Positions 7,592 through 15,449 of a stretch of 39,283 bases of DNA are shown piece by piece. The position numbers were made by a program, and so were the translations under genes. This stretch comes from Bacteroidales bacterium (GTDB lineage: Bacteria > Bacteroidota > Bacteroidia > Bacteroidales > UBA932). Below the pieces are notes generated by a model. The model did no database searches. It had not been told where the DNA came from and saw nothing but the letters and a program-made list of their open reading frames with translations. How positions within the stretch are numbered: position 1 is the stretch's first letter; each line of letters starts with the position of its first letter. The DNA lies in NCBI GenBank assembly GCA_017429765.1, contig JAFROJ010000043.1, forward strand, positions 1 to 39,283, in the 5' to 3' direction.

Positions 7592-8137
7592 ATGAGCGAG
7601 AGGGAACTGGCGACGTTGTGTTCAAGGTCGGACCGTTCCGCTTGCAGGGAGCTGTATATGAGATATGCGGCCAGGGTATTCGCACTCTGCCTGCGCTACA
7701 CCAACGACCGGGCCGAGGCCGAGGATCTGATGCACGACACGATGATCAAGGTGTACGGCGCCATCGGAAGGTTCAGTTACAAGGGGGAGGGTTCGCTCTA
7801 TTCATGGATCAGGAGCATAGCCGTCCATTTGGCGATTGATTTGATCAGGAAGAATAACGCCCAAATAATCGGTTCTTTGGACGAGAACGAGATTCAGATC
7901 GCCGATGAGGCGTCGGATTCCCAGAGGGAGATTCCGTTCCGGATCCTGTCTGAGATGATCACGACTCTGCCGCAGACGCAGAGGTTGATTTTCAACTTGT
8001 ACTGCATCGAGGGCTTCTCCCACAAGGAAATCGCTGATCTTCTTGGGATTAAGATGAAGACATCGTCGTCGCTGCTGGCTAAAGCCAAGAAACGCCTGAA
8101 TGTCATGGTTGAACAATATTTGAAAGCGAAAGGATAA
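7592..8137 (+). CDS. ECF-family RNA polymerase sigma factor
   Basis: The 181-residue protein carries region sigma-2 (YMRYAARVFALCLRYTND--EAEDLMHDTMIKVY, about residues 20-60) and region sigma-4 (LPQTQRLIFNLYCIEGFSHKEIADLLGI, about residues 130-160) with the helix-turn-helix, and no sigma-1 or sigma-3, the ECF layout. The ATG at 7592 (MSERELATL) is preferred over a TTG six codons upstream. The stop overlaps the next ATG by one base (TAATG), implying translational coupling to the anti-sigma-like partner. It should direct RNA polymerase to a small stress or envelope regulon when released. Its targets cannot be read from the window. Confidence 0.93.
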   Translation: MSERELATLCSRSDRSACRELYMRYAARVFALCLRYTNDRAEAEDLMHDTMIKVYGAIGRFSYKGEGSLYSWIRSIAVHLAIDLIRKNNAQIIGSLDENEIQIADEASDSQREIPFRILSEMITTLPQTQRLIFNLYCIEGFSHKEIADLLGIKMKTSSSLLAKAKKRLNVMVEQYLKAKG

Positions 8138-9339
8138 TGGAAGGCTGGGAAGAAATACTCAAGACCAAGTTCGCCGACGAACAGGTTCCTCTTCCGGAGG
8201 GGGACTGGGAGTGGTTCGAGGCGAATATGCTTATCCCACGGCTCAGGCGACGTCGTTTAGGCAGGATGGTTGTCTGTGCCGGAGCGTTGATGGCCGCCGC
8301 CTCGATCGCCCTCTTTGTCACACCTCTATTCCGGGAACCCTCCACGGATGTTGAAGGAGGGGCGGAAGTGGCTGTGGTGGAGGAGAATCTTTTAGCCGAT
8401 AACACTGTTCCCCCGGTCCCGACATCCTCTGTCTTTGTGGCATCCTCCGTTCCGGTGGTCAATCTTCTTTCAGTAGTCTCCGGAGAAGGAGAATTTCCCG
8501 CTGAAGTCCCAAGTGCCACTGAAGCCCCAGGCGCCGCGGATCCCACCGAGGCCCCAGATCCTCCGGAGGATTCAAAAACCGTTGAGATCCAAGAGGTTCC
8601 TGAGGGCCAAGAGATTATCGATGAAAGGGCTGAGCCGTGGCCGGAAACCGCTTTTACGGATAAAAAACAGGCGGGGAAACGCCGTGTCAGCATATCCCCC
8701 CGGATAGGAGGAATTGGATCGAGACATCTGGAACATCCGGGTACTCTTGTAGCACTCGGCAATGGGCTGATCGTTCCTGGCGGAGGGATCTCCATGGGTA
8801 CGGATCATATCCCTTCGACTGGCATGGGGTTGCCCTCCCAGAGAACAAGCACACACTATATTCCTGTCACTTTCAGTTTGGATGTGAGTGTCCCGCTGTC
8901 GCCAAGGATAGCGCTGACCTCCGGGGCTGAGCTTTCATATTATCATTCACGCTCTTCGGGCAATATCGCGGCGATCCAAAACGCGTTTTTCCTCGGGGTT
9001 CCGCTCCGCTTGGATTGGACAATCACCAGAAGCGGTTCCATGTCTGTCTATGCCGGAGCGGGATTCAAGATCGACAGGCTGATCCATGGGCAGAGGATCG
9101 AGGATTATGATGTGTCGCCAGAACCCGCCCAATGTCACATCAAGATCAAAGATAACAGGTTGAACTGGTCGGCGATAAGTGACATTGGCCTGCAATACAA
9201 TCTGTCCGAGCGGGTGGGGCTTTATGTCTCTCCGGAGGTCTCCTATTATTTCAGGCCGGACGCCCCCGTTTTCACCACCTACAGGAATGAGAATCCTTTT
9301 ATGCTGAGTGTCTCGTTAGGCATGAAGTTTGACTTATGA
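8137..9339 (+). CDS. Putative dual-membrane-spanning anti-sigma factor (Dma-like): cytoplasmic domain, one TM helix, long linker, C-terminal beta-barrel
   Basis: The 400-residue protein has four visible parts. Residues 1-44 are a charged cytoplasmic segment (EEILKTKFADEQVPLPEGDWEWFE then RRRRLGR), as in Bacteroidota anti-sigma-like partners. Residues 45-65 are a single membrane helix with no cleavage site. Residues 66-180 are a Pro/Glu/Val/Thr-rich linker. Residues 182-400 are a Gly/aromatic beta-strand domain ending in MKFDL, like an outer-membrane barrel. This layout is that of the dual membrane-spanning anti-sigma factors (Dma) reported in Bacteroides thetaiotaomicron, where the barrel sits in the outer membrane and the N-terminus holds an ECF sigma factor. 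Coupling by a 1-bp overlap to the sigma gene supports that role. No experiment on this copy is known to me. Confidence 0.75.
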   Translation: MEGWEEILKTKFADEQVPLPEGDWEWFEANMLIPRLRRRRLGRMVVCAGALMAAASIALFVTPLFREPSTDVEGGAEVAVVEENLLADNTVPPVPTSSVFVASSVPVVNLLSVVSGEGEFPAEVPSATEAPGAADPTEAPDPPEDSKTVEIQEVPEGQEIIDERAEPWPETAFTDKKQAGKRRVSISPRIGGIGSRHLEHPGTLVALGNGLIVPGGGISMGTDHIPSTGMGLPSQRTSTHYIPVTFSLDVSVPLSPRIALTSGAELSYYHSRSSGNIAAIQNAFFLGVPLRLDWTITRSGSMSVYAGAGFKIDRLIHGQRIEDYDVSPEPAQCHIKIKDNRLNWSAISDIGLQYNLSERVGLYVSPEVSYYFRPDAPVFTTYRNENPFMLSVSLGMKFDL

Positions 9340-9368
9340 TAACTCGAATTAATAGTAGTAGTGACATC

Positions 9369-10127
9369 ATGAATTATTCAACCAGACTATTCCTTCTGGT
9401 GGCGACTCTCGTGGCCGTCATTTCTTGTGACCAGAAGGGTAAATCCACGTCCAGTTACAACATCTGCACCACTTTCGATCTGACCGATTCGGAGATAAGC
9501 CAGTATTGTGCCGATGGCCTGCTTGTCTCGCCCTCTTTCAGTTGGGACGACGTGTGCTATTACATGAGCCTGGCGGACGCGATGAACTCGGGCTATCACG
9601 GCGGGTTTCTCCTCTCCACCCGGGTGGCAACCAACGACGCCACCGATGAGATGGCCAAGTTCACGTCTTGCACGACCACAGGTGGAGTTCTCGGAAGTTC
9701 CGGTTACATGGTTTACAACCAGACCACAGCCTCCCCGTCCAGGGACATCGAGTATAAGTTGACAGGCTATTCCTCGGCCACCACCGGCGTCGTGTGCGCC
9801 GCGGTCACCAACACTCTGTACAACAAGCGCCTGAAAGACAACAACTTGATCGCCAAGGGCGACTACCTCAAGGTGATCGCCGAATTCTACAACGGTAACA
9901 CTCTCGTGGAAAAACTGGAGAAGTACCTTATAGACTACTCGACTGTCACGGAGTTGAAGATGTCGGAAGACTGGGACATCTGGAATATGGAAGAGGACGC
10001 CGGGAACCAGAACAAGTCGATCACCGGTTTCGACGGTGTCAAGTTCACGATAGAATGCTCAGGCGAGCATATTGTCCCCGCCTTCTGCATTGATAACTAC
10101 ACCGTGTTCTTGAAAGTGGAGTATTAG
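9369..10127 (+). CDS. Lipoprotein of unknown function, possibly DUF4465-like
   Basis: The ATG at 9369 gives a compact type II signal peptide (MNYSTRLFLLVATLVAVISC). An ATG at 9336 overlaps the previous stop as ATGA but would put 11 extra polar residues before it. The 252-residue product contains SFSWDDVCYYMSLADAMNSG, repeated Tyr/Asn-rich strands and a closing PAFCIDNYTVFLKV, which loosely recalls DUF4465 secreted proteins (a FAIDN-like end); this is a weak resemblance. As the third gene of the sigma/anti-sigma operon it may be a ligand, target or accessory of the barrel sensor. A terminator-like hairpin follows. Confidence 0.7.
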   Translation: MNYSTRLFLLVATLVAVISCDQKGKSTSSYNICTTFDLTDSEISQYCADGLLVSPSFSWDDVCYYMSLADAMNSGYHGGFLLSTRVATNDATDEMAKFTSCTTTGGVLGSSGYMVYNQTTASPSRDIEYKLTGYSSATTGVVCAAVTNTLYNKRLKDNNLIAKGDYLKVIAEFYNGNTLVEKLEKYLIDYSTVTELKMSEDWDIWNMEEDAGNQNKSITGFDGVKFTIECSGEHIVPAFCIDNYTVFLKVEY

Positions 10128-10135
10128 TCTCAGGA

Positions 10136-11767
10136 TCAGAGTCTTTCCTTAGCCGAGGCCACACGTTTGACGGTCTCGGCTTTTCCGATCCTGAACACTA
10201 TGTCGGCGATGCCCAGGCCGCTGGAACTCCCCGCGAGGGAGAGGCGCAGCGCGTTCATGACTTTGCCCATCGGCCACTCGTTCCCTTTGATGAATTCCTC
10301 GATCGCCGTCCCGACAGCCACGGGAGTCCAAGCCCCGTCATATTCCTTGATGAAGTCACTGACTTTCAGCACCATCTCAACATTCTCCGGTTTCCAGAAC
10401 TTGTCCGCGTCTTTCTGGATGTACTCCTCGGGAGCGATGAAGAGATAGTGGGCGATGTCCCAGAAATCCTTGGCAAAGGTCGCGCGCTCCTTGGTGAAAG
10501 AGACCACGCTCCGGACATAATCCTTTGTGAATATATGATTCTGCAGGTCTCCGCCGGCTGAATTGAAAACCGCTCCGGCGGTGAGGGCGCATTTGGGACA
10601 CTCAACCACGTTGACACCATGCTCCTCGAGAATCGGGATGAGAAGCCCGGCCAGTTCCTCGTCGGACTTGAGCCTGAGGTATTCCCTGTTGTACCACTTG
10701 GCCTTGTCGGGGTTGAATTTCGCCCCGGCCTTCTGCACCTTGTCGAGGGAAAACGCCTCGACAAGCTCGTCGATCGTGAACATCTCCCTGTCGTCCCCCG
10801 GGTTCCAGCCGAGCATGGCGAGCATATTCACGAAAGCCTCGGGGAAATAGCCGTCCTCGCGGTAGCCCCTGGAGGTCTCTCCCTCGGAGTTCACCCATTT
10901 CAGGGGGAACACGGGGAAGCCCATCTTGTCGCCGTCCCTTTTGCTGAGTTTCCCGTTGCCGACCGGCTTGAGAAGGAGTGACAGGTGGGCGAAACGGGGC
11001 ATCGTGTCCTCCCATCCGAAGGCTTTGTACAACATGAAATGGAGGGGCAGGGAAGGGAGCCACTCCTCGCCGCGGATGACTTCGGAGATCTCCATCAGGT
11101 GGTCGTCCACGATGTTGGCGAGATGATAGGTGGGGAGCTCGTCCGCCCTTTTCCATAGCACCTTGTCGTCGAGGGTGCCGGTGTTGACCTCGATATGGCC
11201 GCGGATCAGGTCGTCCATTTTCACGACCGTGTCCTCGGGCATCTTGAAGCGTATGGTCCAGCCGGTGGTCTCCTCCAGGAGCCTTCCCACCTCATCTGCG
11301 GGGAGAGTCAGGGAGTTGCGCATGCGGTTCCTGGTGACCTGGTTGTAGATGAAGGTCTCCTTGGCGGCCTCGGCCTCCGAGCGGGCGGCCTCAAGCTCCT
11401 CTGGCGTGTCGAAGGCGTAGTAGGCGTAGCCGTTCTCGACCAGTCTCTCGGCGTACTCACGGTAGATCGGCTTCCTTTGGCTCTGGCGGTAGGGGGCGTG
11501 GGGATGCCTGGCCGAGGGAGTCTCGACGACCTTCCCGTCAGCGTCCACTCCCTCGTCAGGGAATATCCCGCACCACCTCAGGGCCTCGATGATGTACTCC
11601 TCGGCCCCGGGGACGAACCTGTGAGAGTCCGTGTCCTCGATCCTGAGGATGAAATCCCCGCCGTTCCTCTTGGCGTACAGATAGTTATAAAGCGCTGTCC
11701 TGACTCCGCCCATGTGCAGCGGCCCGGTCGGACTGGGCGCGAAGCGAACTCTTGTCCTTCTTTCCAT
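10136..11767 (-). CDS. gltX: Glutamyl-tRNA synthetase
   Basis: This class I enzyme charges tRNA-Glu with glutamate in the cytoplasm. The N-terminus has RFAPSPTGPLHMGG (HIGH-type signature, here HMGG) and the KMSKS-type loop is KLSKRDG at about residue 255. The C-terminal anticodon-binding part follows. At 543 residues it is somewhat longer than the roughly 470-510 common in the family. The ATG at 11767 is preferred over a TTG one codon upstream. It lies 10 bp after ftsZ on the same strand, so it probably shares the dcw transcript. Confidence 0.96.
   Translation of the reverse strand: MERRTRVRFAPSPTGPLHMGGVRTALYNYLYAKRNGGDFILRIEDTDSHRFVPGAEEYIIEALRWCGIFPDEGVDADGKVVETPSARHPHAPYRQSQRKPIYREYAERLVENGYAYYAFDTPEELEAARSEAEAAKETFIYNQVTRNRMRNSLTLPADEVGRLLEETTGWTIRFKMPEDTVVKMDDLIRGHIEVNTGTLDDKVLWKRADELPTYHLANIVDDHLMEISEVIRGEEWLPSLPLHFMLYKAFGWEDTMPRFAHLSLLLKPVGNGKLSKRDGDKMGFPVFPLKWVNSEGETSRGYREDGYFPEAFVNMLAMLGWNPGDDREMFTIDELVEAFSLDKVQKAGAKFNPDKAKWYNREYLRLKSDEELAGLLIPILEEHGVNVVECPKCALTAGAVFNSAGGDLQNHIFTKDYVRSVVSFTKERATFAKDFWDIAHYLFIAPEEYIQKDADKFWKPENVEMVLKVSDFIKEYDGAWTPVAVGTAIEEFIKGNEWPMGKVMNALRLSLAGSSSGLGIADIVFRIGKAETVKRVASAKERL
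10151..10184 (+). terminator. Terminator-like hairpin for the sigma/anti-sigma/lipoprotein operon, inside the gltX 3' end
   Basis: AGCCGAGGCC (10151-10160) pairs with GGTCTCGGCT (10172-10181) through ten base pairs including one G-T wobble, with an 11-base loop, and is followed by a short T-run (10181-10184). It starts 24 bp after the lipoprotein stop. Because gltX converges with only 8 bp between the stops, the hairpin lies inside gltX coding sequence. The T-run is short, so termination may be partial. Confidence 0.5.
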
Positions 11768-11777
11768 CAATCCCGTT

Positions 11778-13052
11778 TTAATTGTTCTCTTTCTCTTGCC
11801 TGATGGTCCTCTTTATGGCCGGGACACTCTCCAACTCCCCGAGGCTCTGCCCGAACTCGACCGCGAGAACCGGCTTGCTGTCAGGGTCGAAATGGTACCT
11901 TTTCACATTGTCAGCGGCGTTGTAGCCGATGATGTTCACACCGCTCGGCAGGTCGGGCATGCTGCTTTCCTCAGCGCCCACAAGGTTCCTTGTCTCGAAC
12001 TTAAAGTCCTTCCCGATGGGGATCATGTTGCCGAGATCGGTTTTGGTTATTTTGGATAAGTCATTGACTTTGAATCCTGTGGCGATCGCCGTGATCTTAA
12101 CCTGGTCACCTATGGAAGGATCCATGTCCCAGACCAGGCCGGTCTTGAACTTGCTGACGTTGCCGGTGTAATCGGCGATGCGGGCGTTGATCTCCTTGAG
12201 GTCGTCCATCTTAAGTCCCTGGTCGTTCTTCCCGCAGGTGATGTTGATCAGGAGGTTCTTGGCGGTGGTGAGGTCGAAGTCGTTGAGAAGAGGTGAGCAG
12301 AGAGCCCCCTGAACCGCCTCCTCAAGCCTGTTCTCACCGCTACCGATCCCGCAACCCATCAACGCCATGCCGCTGTTCCTCATCATCGTCTTGATGTCCT
12401 CGAAATCGACGTTGATGTAACCGGGTTTCGAGATTATCTCGGTGATGCCCCTCACGGCTGTGGCGAGAACCTCGTCCGCCTTGGGGAAAGCGTCGTGCAC
12501 CAGATGGTCACCGAAGAAATTGTACAACTTCTCGTTATTGATTATCAGGAGGCTGTCCACGTTCTTGACAAGCTCGTGGATGCCGTCGATCGCCCTCGAC
12601 AAGGCCATGTTACCCTCGTTCTCGAAGGGGATGGTGACCACGGCCACGGTGAGAATGCCCTGGTCCTTGGCCATCTTCGCGATCTGGGGCGCCGCTCCGG
12701 TGCCTGTGCCGCCTCCCATGCCCGCTGTGATGAAGAGCATCTGGGTGCCCTCGTTCAAGACCACTTTCTTGATCTGCTCCTCTGCCTCAAGAGCGGCGTT
12801 GCGCCCCTTGGTGGGGTCTGTTCCGGCCCCGAGGGCGTTGCGCCCGATGTGCAGTTTGACCGGGACGGGACTCTCCTCCAGAGCCTGCCTGTCTGTGTTG
12901 CAGACGATGAAACTGCAACCCTCCACCTTCTCCCGGTACATGTAGTTCACGGCGTTACATCCGCCTCCGCCGACGCCTATCACCTTGATCATGGACTGGA
13001 TAGGGGTCCAGTCGCTGACGTTGGCTATATCGAAATTATCAATCTCTCCCAT
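11778..13052 (-). CDS. ftsZ: Cell division protein FtsZ
   Basis: FtsZ is the tubulin-like GTPase that forms the Z-ring at midcell. The nucleotide-binding loop VGGGGCNAVNYM (residues 27-38) and the tubulin signature GGGTGTG (113-119) are intact, and NVDFEDIKTMM gives the T7 loop that completes the active site of the neighbouring subunit. The C-terminal conserved peptide (ESVPAIKRTIRQ) for binding FtsA is near the end, after a linker. Length is 424 residues. It is 6 bp after ftsA and followed by gltX. Confidence 0.97.
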   Translation of the reverse strand: MGEIDNFDIANVSDWTPIQSMIKVIGVGGGGCNAVNYMYREKVEGCSFIVCNTDRQALEESPVPVKLHIGRNALGAGTDPTKGRNAALEAEEQIKKVVLNEGTQMLFITAGMGGGTGTGAAPQIAKMAKDQGILTVAVVTIPFENEGNMALSRAIDGIHELVKNVDSLLIINNEKLYNFFGDHLVHDAFPKADEVLATAVRGITEIISKPGYINVDFEDIKTMMRNSGMALMGCGIGSGENRLEEAVQGALCSPLLNDFDLTTAKNLLINITCGKNDQGLKMDDLKEINARIADYTGNVSKFKTGLVWDMDPSIGDQVKITAIATGFKVNDLSKITKTDLGNMIPIGKDFKFETRNLVGAEESSMPDLPSGVNIIGYNAADNVKRYHFDPDSKPVLAVEFGQSLGELESVPAIKRTIRQEKENN

Positions 13053-13058
13053 ATTGTT

Positions 13059-14663
13059 TTAGACTTCCTCGTTTTCCATGTCATCAAAAATGTCTCCGGT
13101 CACCTTGGTGATGGTGCTCTGGATGTGCTTCAGCCAAGTGAACTGGGGCTTCGAACGGGGTTCTCTCGGCCCCGTCGGCTTCTTTCTCTTTCTGATCTTG
13201 GCGGCCTTTATCTCTTCCTCTGTGGGCTGGTCGAACACGTTGGTGCTCTCGTCCACCTGGGCGGAGATGACGCTTTCCTCGATGGCGGGCTCGGGCCCTT
13301 CGGCCCTTTCGACCCCTTCGACAGGCTCAGGGACCGGGTGGTTCTTCGCTTCGCTCAGAATGACATCGGTGCCAGGGACCGGGAGATTCTTCGCTTCGCT
13401 CAGAATGACATCGGAGTCGGGGACCGGGGCGGCGGGCTTCGGGGCGGTCCAGTAGCGGCGTGCCGGAGCCTCGTTGACGCAATTAAGGGTTATGTCGTTC
13501 TTGGCGGCCATGATCATCCCCATGGATGTCGCGGCAGAGGCCTCACCGGCCTCAGGGCAGCCCTCGTTCGAGAAGAATCTCCTGGGCAAGCCGATCTTCA
13601 CCGAATATCCCGACAGTTCCTTGATGTAGTTGGCGCAGTTGACAAGGTCGGAGCCTCCTCCCGTCACCACGACTCCCGCCCTGAGGACATCCTCGCTGGA
13701 GTATCCGCTTTGCTGGATGTAGTAGAGCAGGGCCTCGATGATCTCCTTCATCCTCGCCGAGATGATCTCGGAGATGTATTTCACGCCCACATGGGCGGTT
13801 GGAGTCTCGTTCTCGTCAACGATCTGGAGGGTCTTCTCGCCGAGAGCCGACAGTTTCCCGGGCATGCAGGCCCCGTAGGCCTTCTTTATGTTCTCCGCCA
13901 GGCGGAACGAGAAATTGCACTCCGTCTTGATGTCCTCCGTGACACTGTTGCCGCCGAACGGGATGGCGGCATAGAAGCGCATGATCTTCCCCTTGAATAT
14001 GGTGACGGAACTGACCCCGGCGCCTATGTCGATCAGCGCGACCCCGTTCTCCATCTGCTCCTCTTTCAGGACGGCCCTCGCCGTGATGCCTGGAGTGAAG
14101 TACTTTTTAGCGATGGCGATCCCCATGCTGTTGAACACGGAATCGATGTTGGCGGAATGCTTTCTCTTGCCGACGAACACTTTGAAGTTTCCCTCCAGCT
14201 TCTCGGCTGTCATTCCAACAATGTCGGCCTCAAGCTCCCCGATGGAGTCCTCCGTCGAGAAAGACTGGGCCACGGCCCCGTAGATCACATCGTTCTTCGG
14301 GTCCCCGAGGGGATATTCCTCAAGAGCCATGGACTTGAGTGTCCTGATCTCCTCCTCGGAGATCTGGCTGTCCGGCTCGGTCCTGCTCATACTGGCCGAA
14401 GCGGTCTCCTGACGAACATAGTACCTCGGCAGGCCCACGATCACCTGCTGGATCTTGATCTTGAGTTCCTGCTGAGCCTGGGTCAGGGCGTCCCTCAGCA
14501 CGTTCTCAACCTTCCAAGGGTTGATCACGTAGCTGTACCGGACGCCTTGCGAGGGTGACTCCTTGTAGTAGATCACCTGGACATCCTGGCCCGAGATCCT
14601 GGCGATGCAGACCGCCAGCTTTGAGGTGCCCAGATCGACTGACGCTATATACCTTTCTTCCAT
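13059..14663 (-). CDS. ftsA: Cell division protein FtsA with repeat-bearing C-terminal linker
   Basis: FtsA is the actin-like membrane tether of FtsZ. The N-terminus shows the ATPase phosphate-1 motif (VDLGTSKLAVCIA), a 1C domain, phosphate-2 (IDIGAGVSSVTIF) and an adenosine motif (VVTGGGSDLVN). The actin fold ends near residue 400. After it, residues of about 415-458 come from short dispersed DNA repeats (two 15-residue units with VILSEAKN, then PVPEPVEGVERAEG). Next is a basic KIRKRKK stretch and a final amphipathic helix (FTWLKHIQSTITKVTG) likely to bind the membrane. The total of 534 residues is longer than the typical 400-450. The division role should be unaffected because the insert sits in a linker. 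Confidence 0.95.
   Translation of the reverse strand: MEERYIASVDLGTSKLAVCIARISGQDVQVIYYKESPSQGVRYSYVINPWKVENVLRDALTQAQQELKIKIQQVIVGLPRYYVRQETASASMSRTEPDSQISEEEIRTLKSMALEEYPLGDPKNDVIYGAVAQSFSTEDSIGELEADIVGMTAEKLEGNFKVFVGKRKHSANIDSVFNSMGIAIAKKYFTPGITARAVLKEEQMENGVALIDIGAGVSSVTIFKGKIMRFYAAIPFGGNSVTEDIKTECNFSFRLAENIKKAYGACMPGKLSALGEKTLQIVDENETPTAHVGVKYISEIISARMKEIIEALLYYIQQSGYSSEDVLRAGVVVTGGGSDLVNCANYIKELSGYSVKIGLPRRFFSNEGCPEAGEASAATSMGMIMAAKNDITLNCVNEAPARRYWTAPKPAAPVPDSDVILSEAKNLPVPGTDVILSEAKNHPVPEPVEGVERAEGPEPAIEESVISAQVDESTNVFDQPTEEEIKAAKIRKRKKPTGPREPRSKPQFTWLKHIQSTITKVTGDIFDDMENEEV
13313..13420 (-). repeat. Composite repeat in ftsA: half palindrome plus two 40-bp direct repeats (45-bp period)
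   Basis: TTCGACAGGCTCA at 13317-13329 is identical to one arm of the murE palindrome. Next to it, two 40-bp units (13330-13369 and 13375-13414) differ at only three positions and share TTCTTCGCTTCGCTCAGAAT; their 45-bp period equals 15 codons. On the coding strand they translate to DVILSEAKN-L/H-PVP. The opposite palindrome arm is absent here. Both parts match kinds of short repeat I know to be scattered through many bacterial genomes, often within genes; no database check was possible. Confidence 0.85.
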
Positions 14664-14672
14664 ACTCGTGTA

Positions 14673-15449
14673 TTATTTCCTGCAGACTATCTGTCCGTTG
14701 TATTTCACATTCACCGTGGAATAGTACCCTTCCCCTTTCTCGGGGAGGATCGAGGTGTAGTACTTCTCCATCCTGGAGAACTTGTCCACGAAGTTGTCCG
14801 GCCCGCCGAAGATGAAGAGTTCCTTCCCTTGCCTCGGCACCATCACGAGATCCCCTCCCGGCCTGACAGTGATCTGGCTGATGTTCTCCGCCCAGACCTT
14901 GGTCTTCTTCATGTGGCTCAAAAGCCGGATGACGCTCCCGAGCCACAACTTCTCCTCCTCTGTGACCGGCTCTCCCTTGTATCCGCTCTCGAAAGTCAGA
15001 GGCACATTCCCGTCTATGATCGGCACCCGCGATGTGTAGTTGCTCTGCAACGGGAAGAGGAAACCCCTCTCGTCGGCGTAAAACCCGTTGTCCCCTTTCT
15101 GGAATCTCACCACCGGCTCCCTCTGGAACACTTTGATGTTAAGATTGCCGTCCGGGGTGGTGTAGGCCTCGGTCTTGAGGATCGCGCTCTTGTTGTCCAG
15201 GATACTCTCGACCTTCGCGAGATCCACACTGTCAAGCCTCTGCCCGATGTACGCCCCGTACTCTTTGCCCAGATAGCCCTCGATGTCCTCGACAGTCACG
15301 AAATTGTACCCGTCGGCGAACTCGACATTGATCCCTCCGCAGGTCAGCTGCCTTTTCCGGCTCCCGTTCATCCCGATGATGGCGATGACGGCGAGGGCTA
15401 GAAGGGCGGCGGCCCCGGCGATTATGGCTATCCTCAGACCTTTTCTCAT
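14673..15449 (-). CDS. ftsQ: Cell division protein FtsQ
   Basis: FtsQ is a bitopic inner-membrane protein linking early and late division proteins. The 258-residue product has a short cytoplasmic start (MRKGLR), one membrane helix (about residues 7-28), a POTRA-like segment (about 45-110: VTVEDIEGYL, LAKVESILDNKSAI) and a beta-domain with FQREPVVRF. The low similarity to proteobacterial FtsQ is usual for Bacteroidota; its position between murC and ftsA makes the call firm. Its ATG overlaps the murC TGA (ATGA), indicating coupling. Confidence 0.9.
   Translation of the reverse strand: MRKGLRIAIIAGAAALLALAVIAIIGMNGSRKRQLTCGGINVEFADGYNFVTVEDIEGYLGKEYGAYIGQRLDSVDLAKVESILDNKSAILKTEAYTTPDGNLNIKVFQREPVVRFQKGDNGFYADERGFLFPLQSNYTSRVPIIDGNVPLTFESGYKGEPVTEEEKLWLGSVIRLLSHMKKTKVWAENISQITVRPGGDLVMVPRQGKELFIFGGPDNFVDKFSRMEKYYTSILPEKGEGYYSTVNVKYNGQIVCRK

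Noticed and set aside
13330-13414. CRISPR-like direct repeats in ftsA
   Set aside because: Only two units with a 5-base gap, translated in frame inside a division gene, and no cas genes. They are a coding tandem repeat.
12495-14558. 687-codon open frame on the plus strand over ftsZ and ftsA
   Set aside because: Both antisense genes are certain members of the dcw cluster. The translation is low-complexity His/Asp/Gly-rich and recognisable as nothing.
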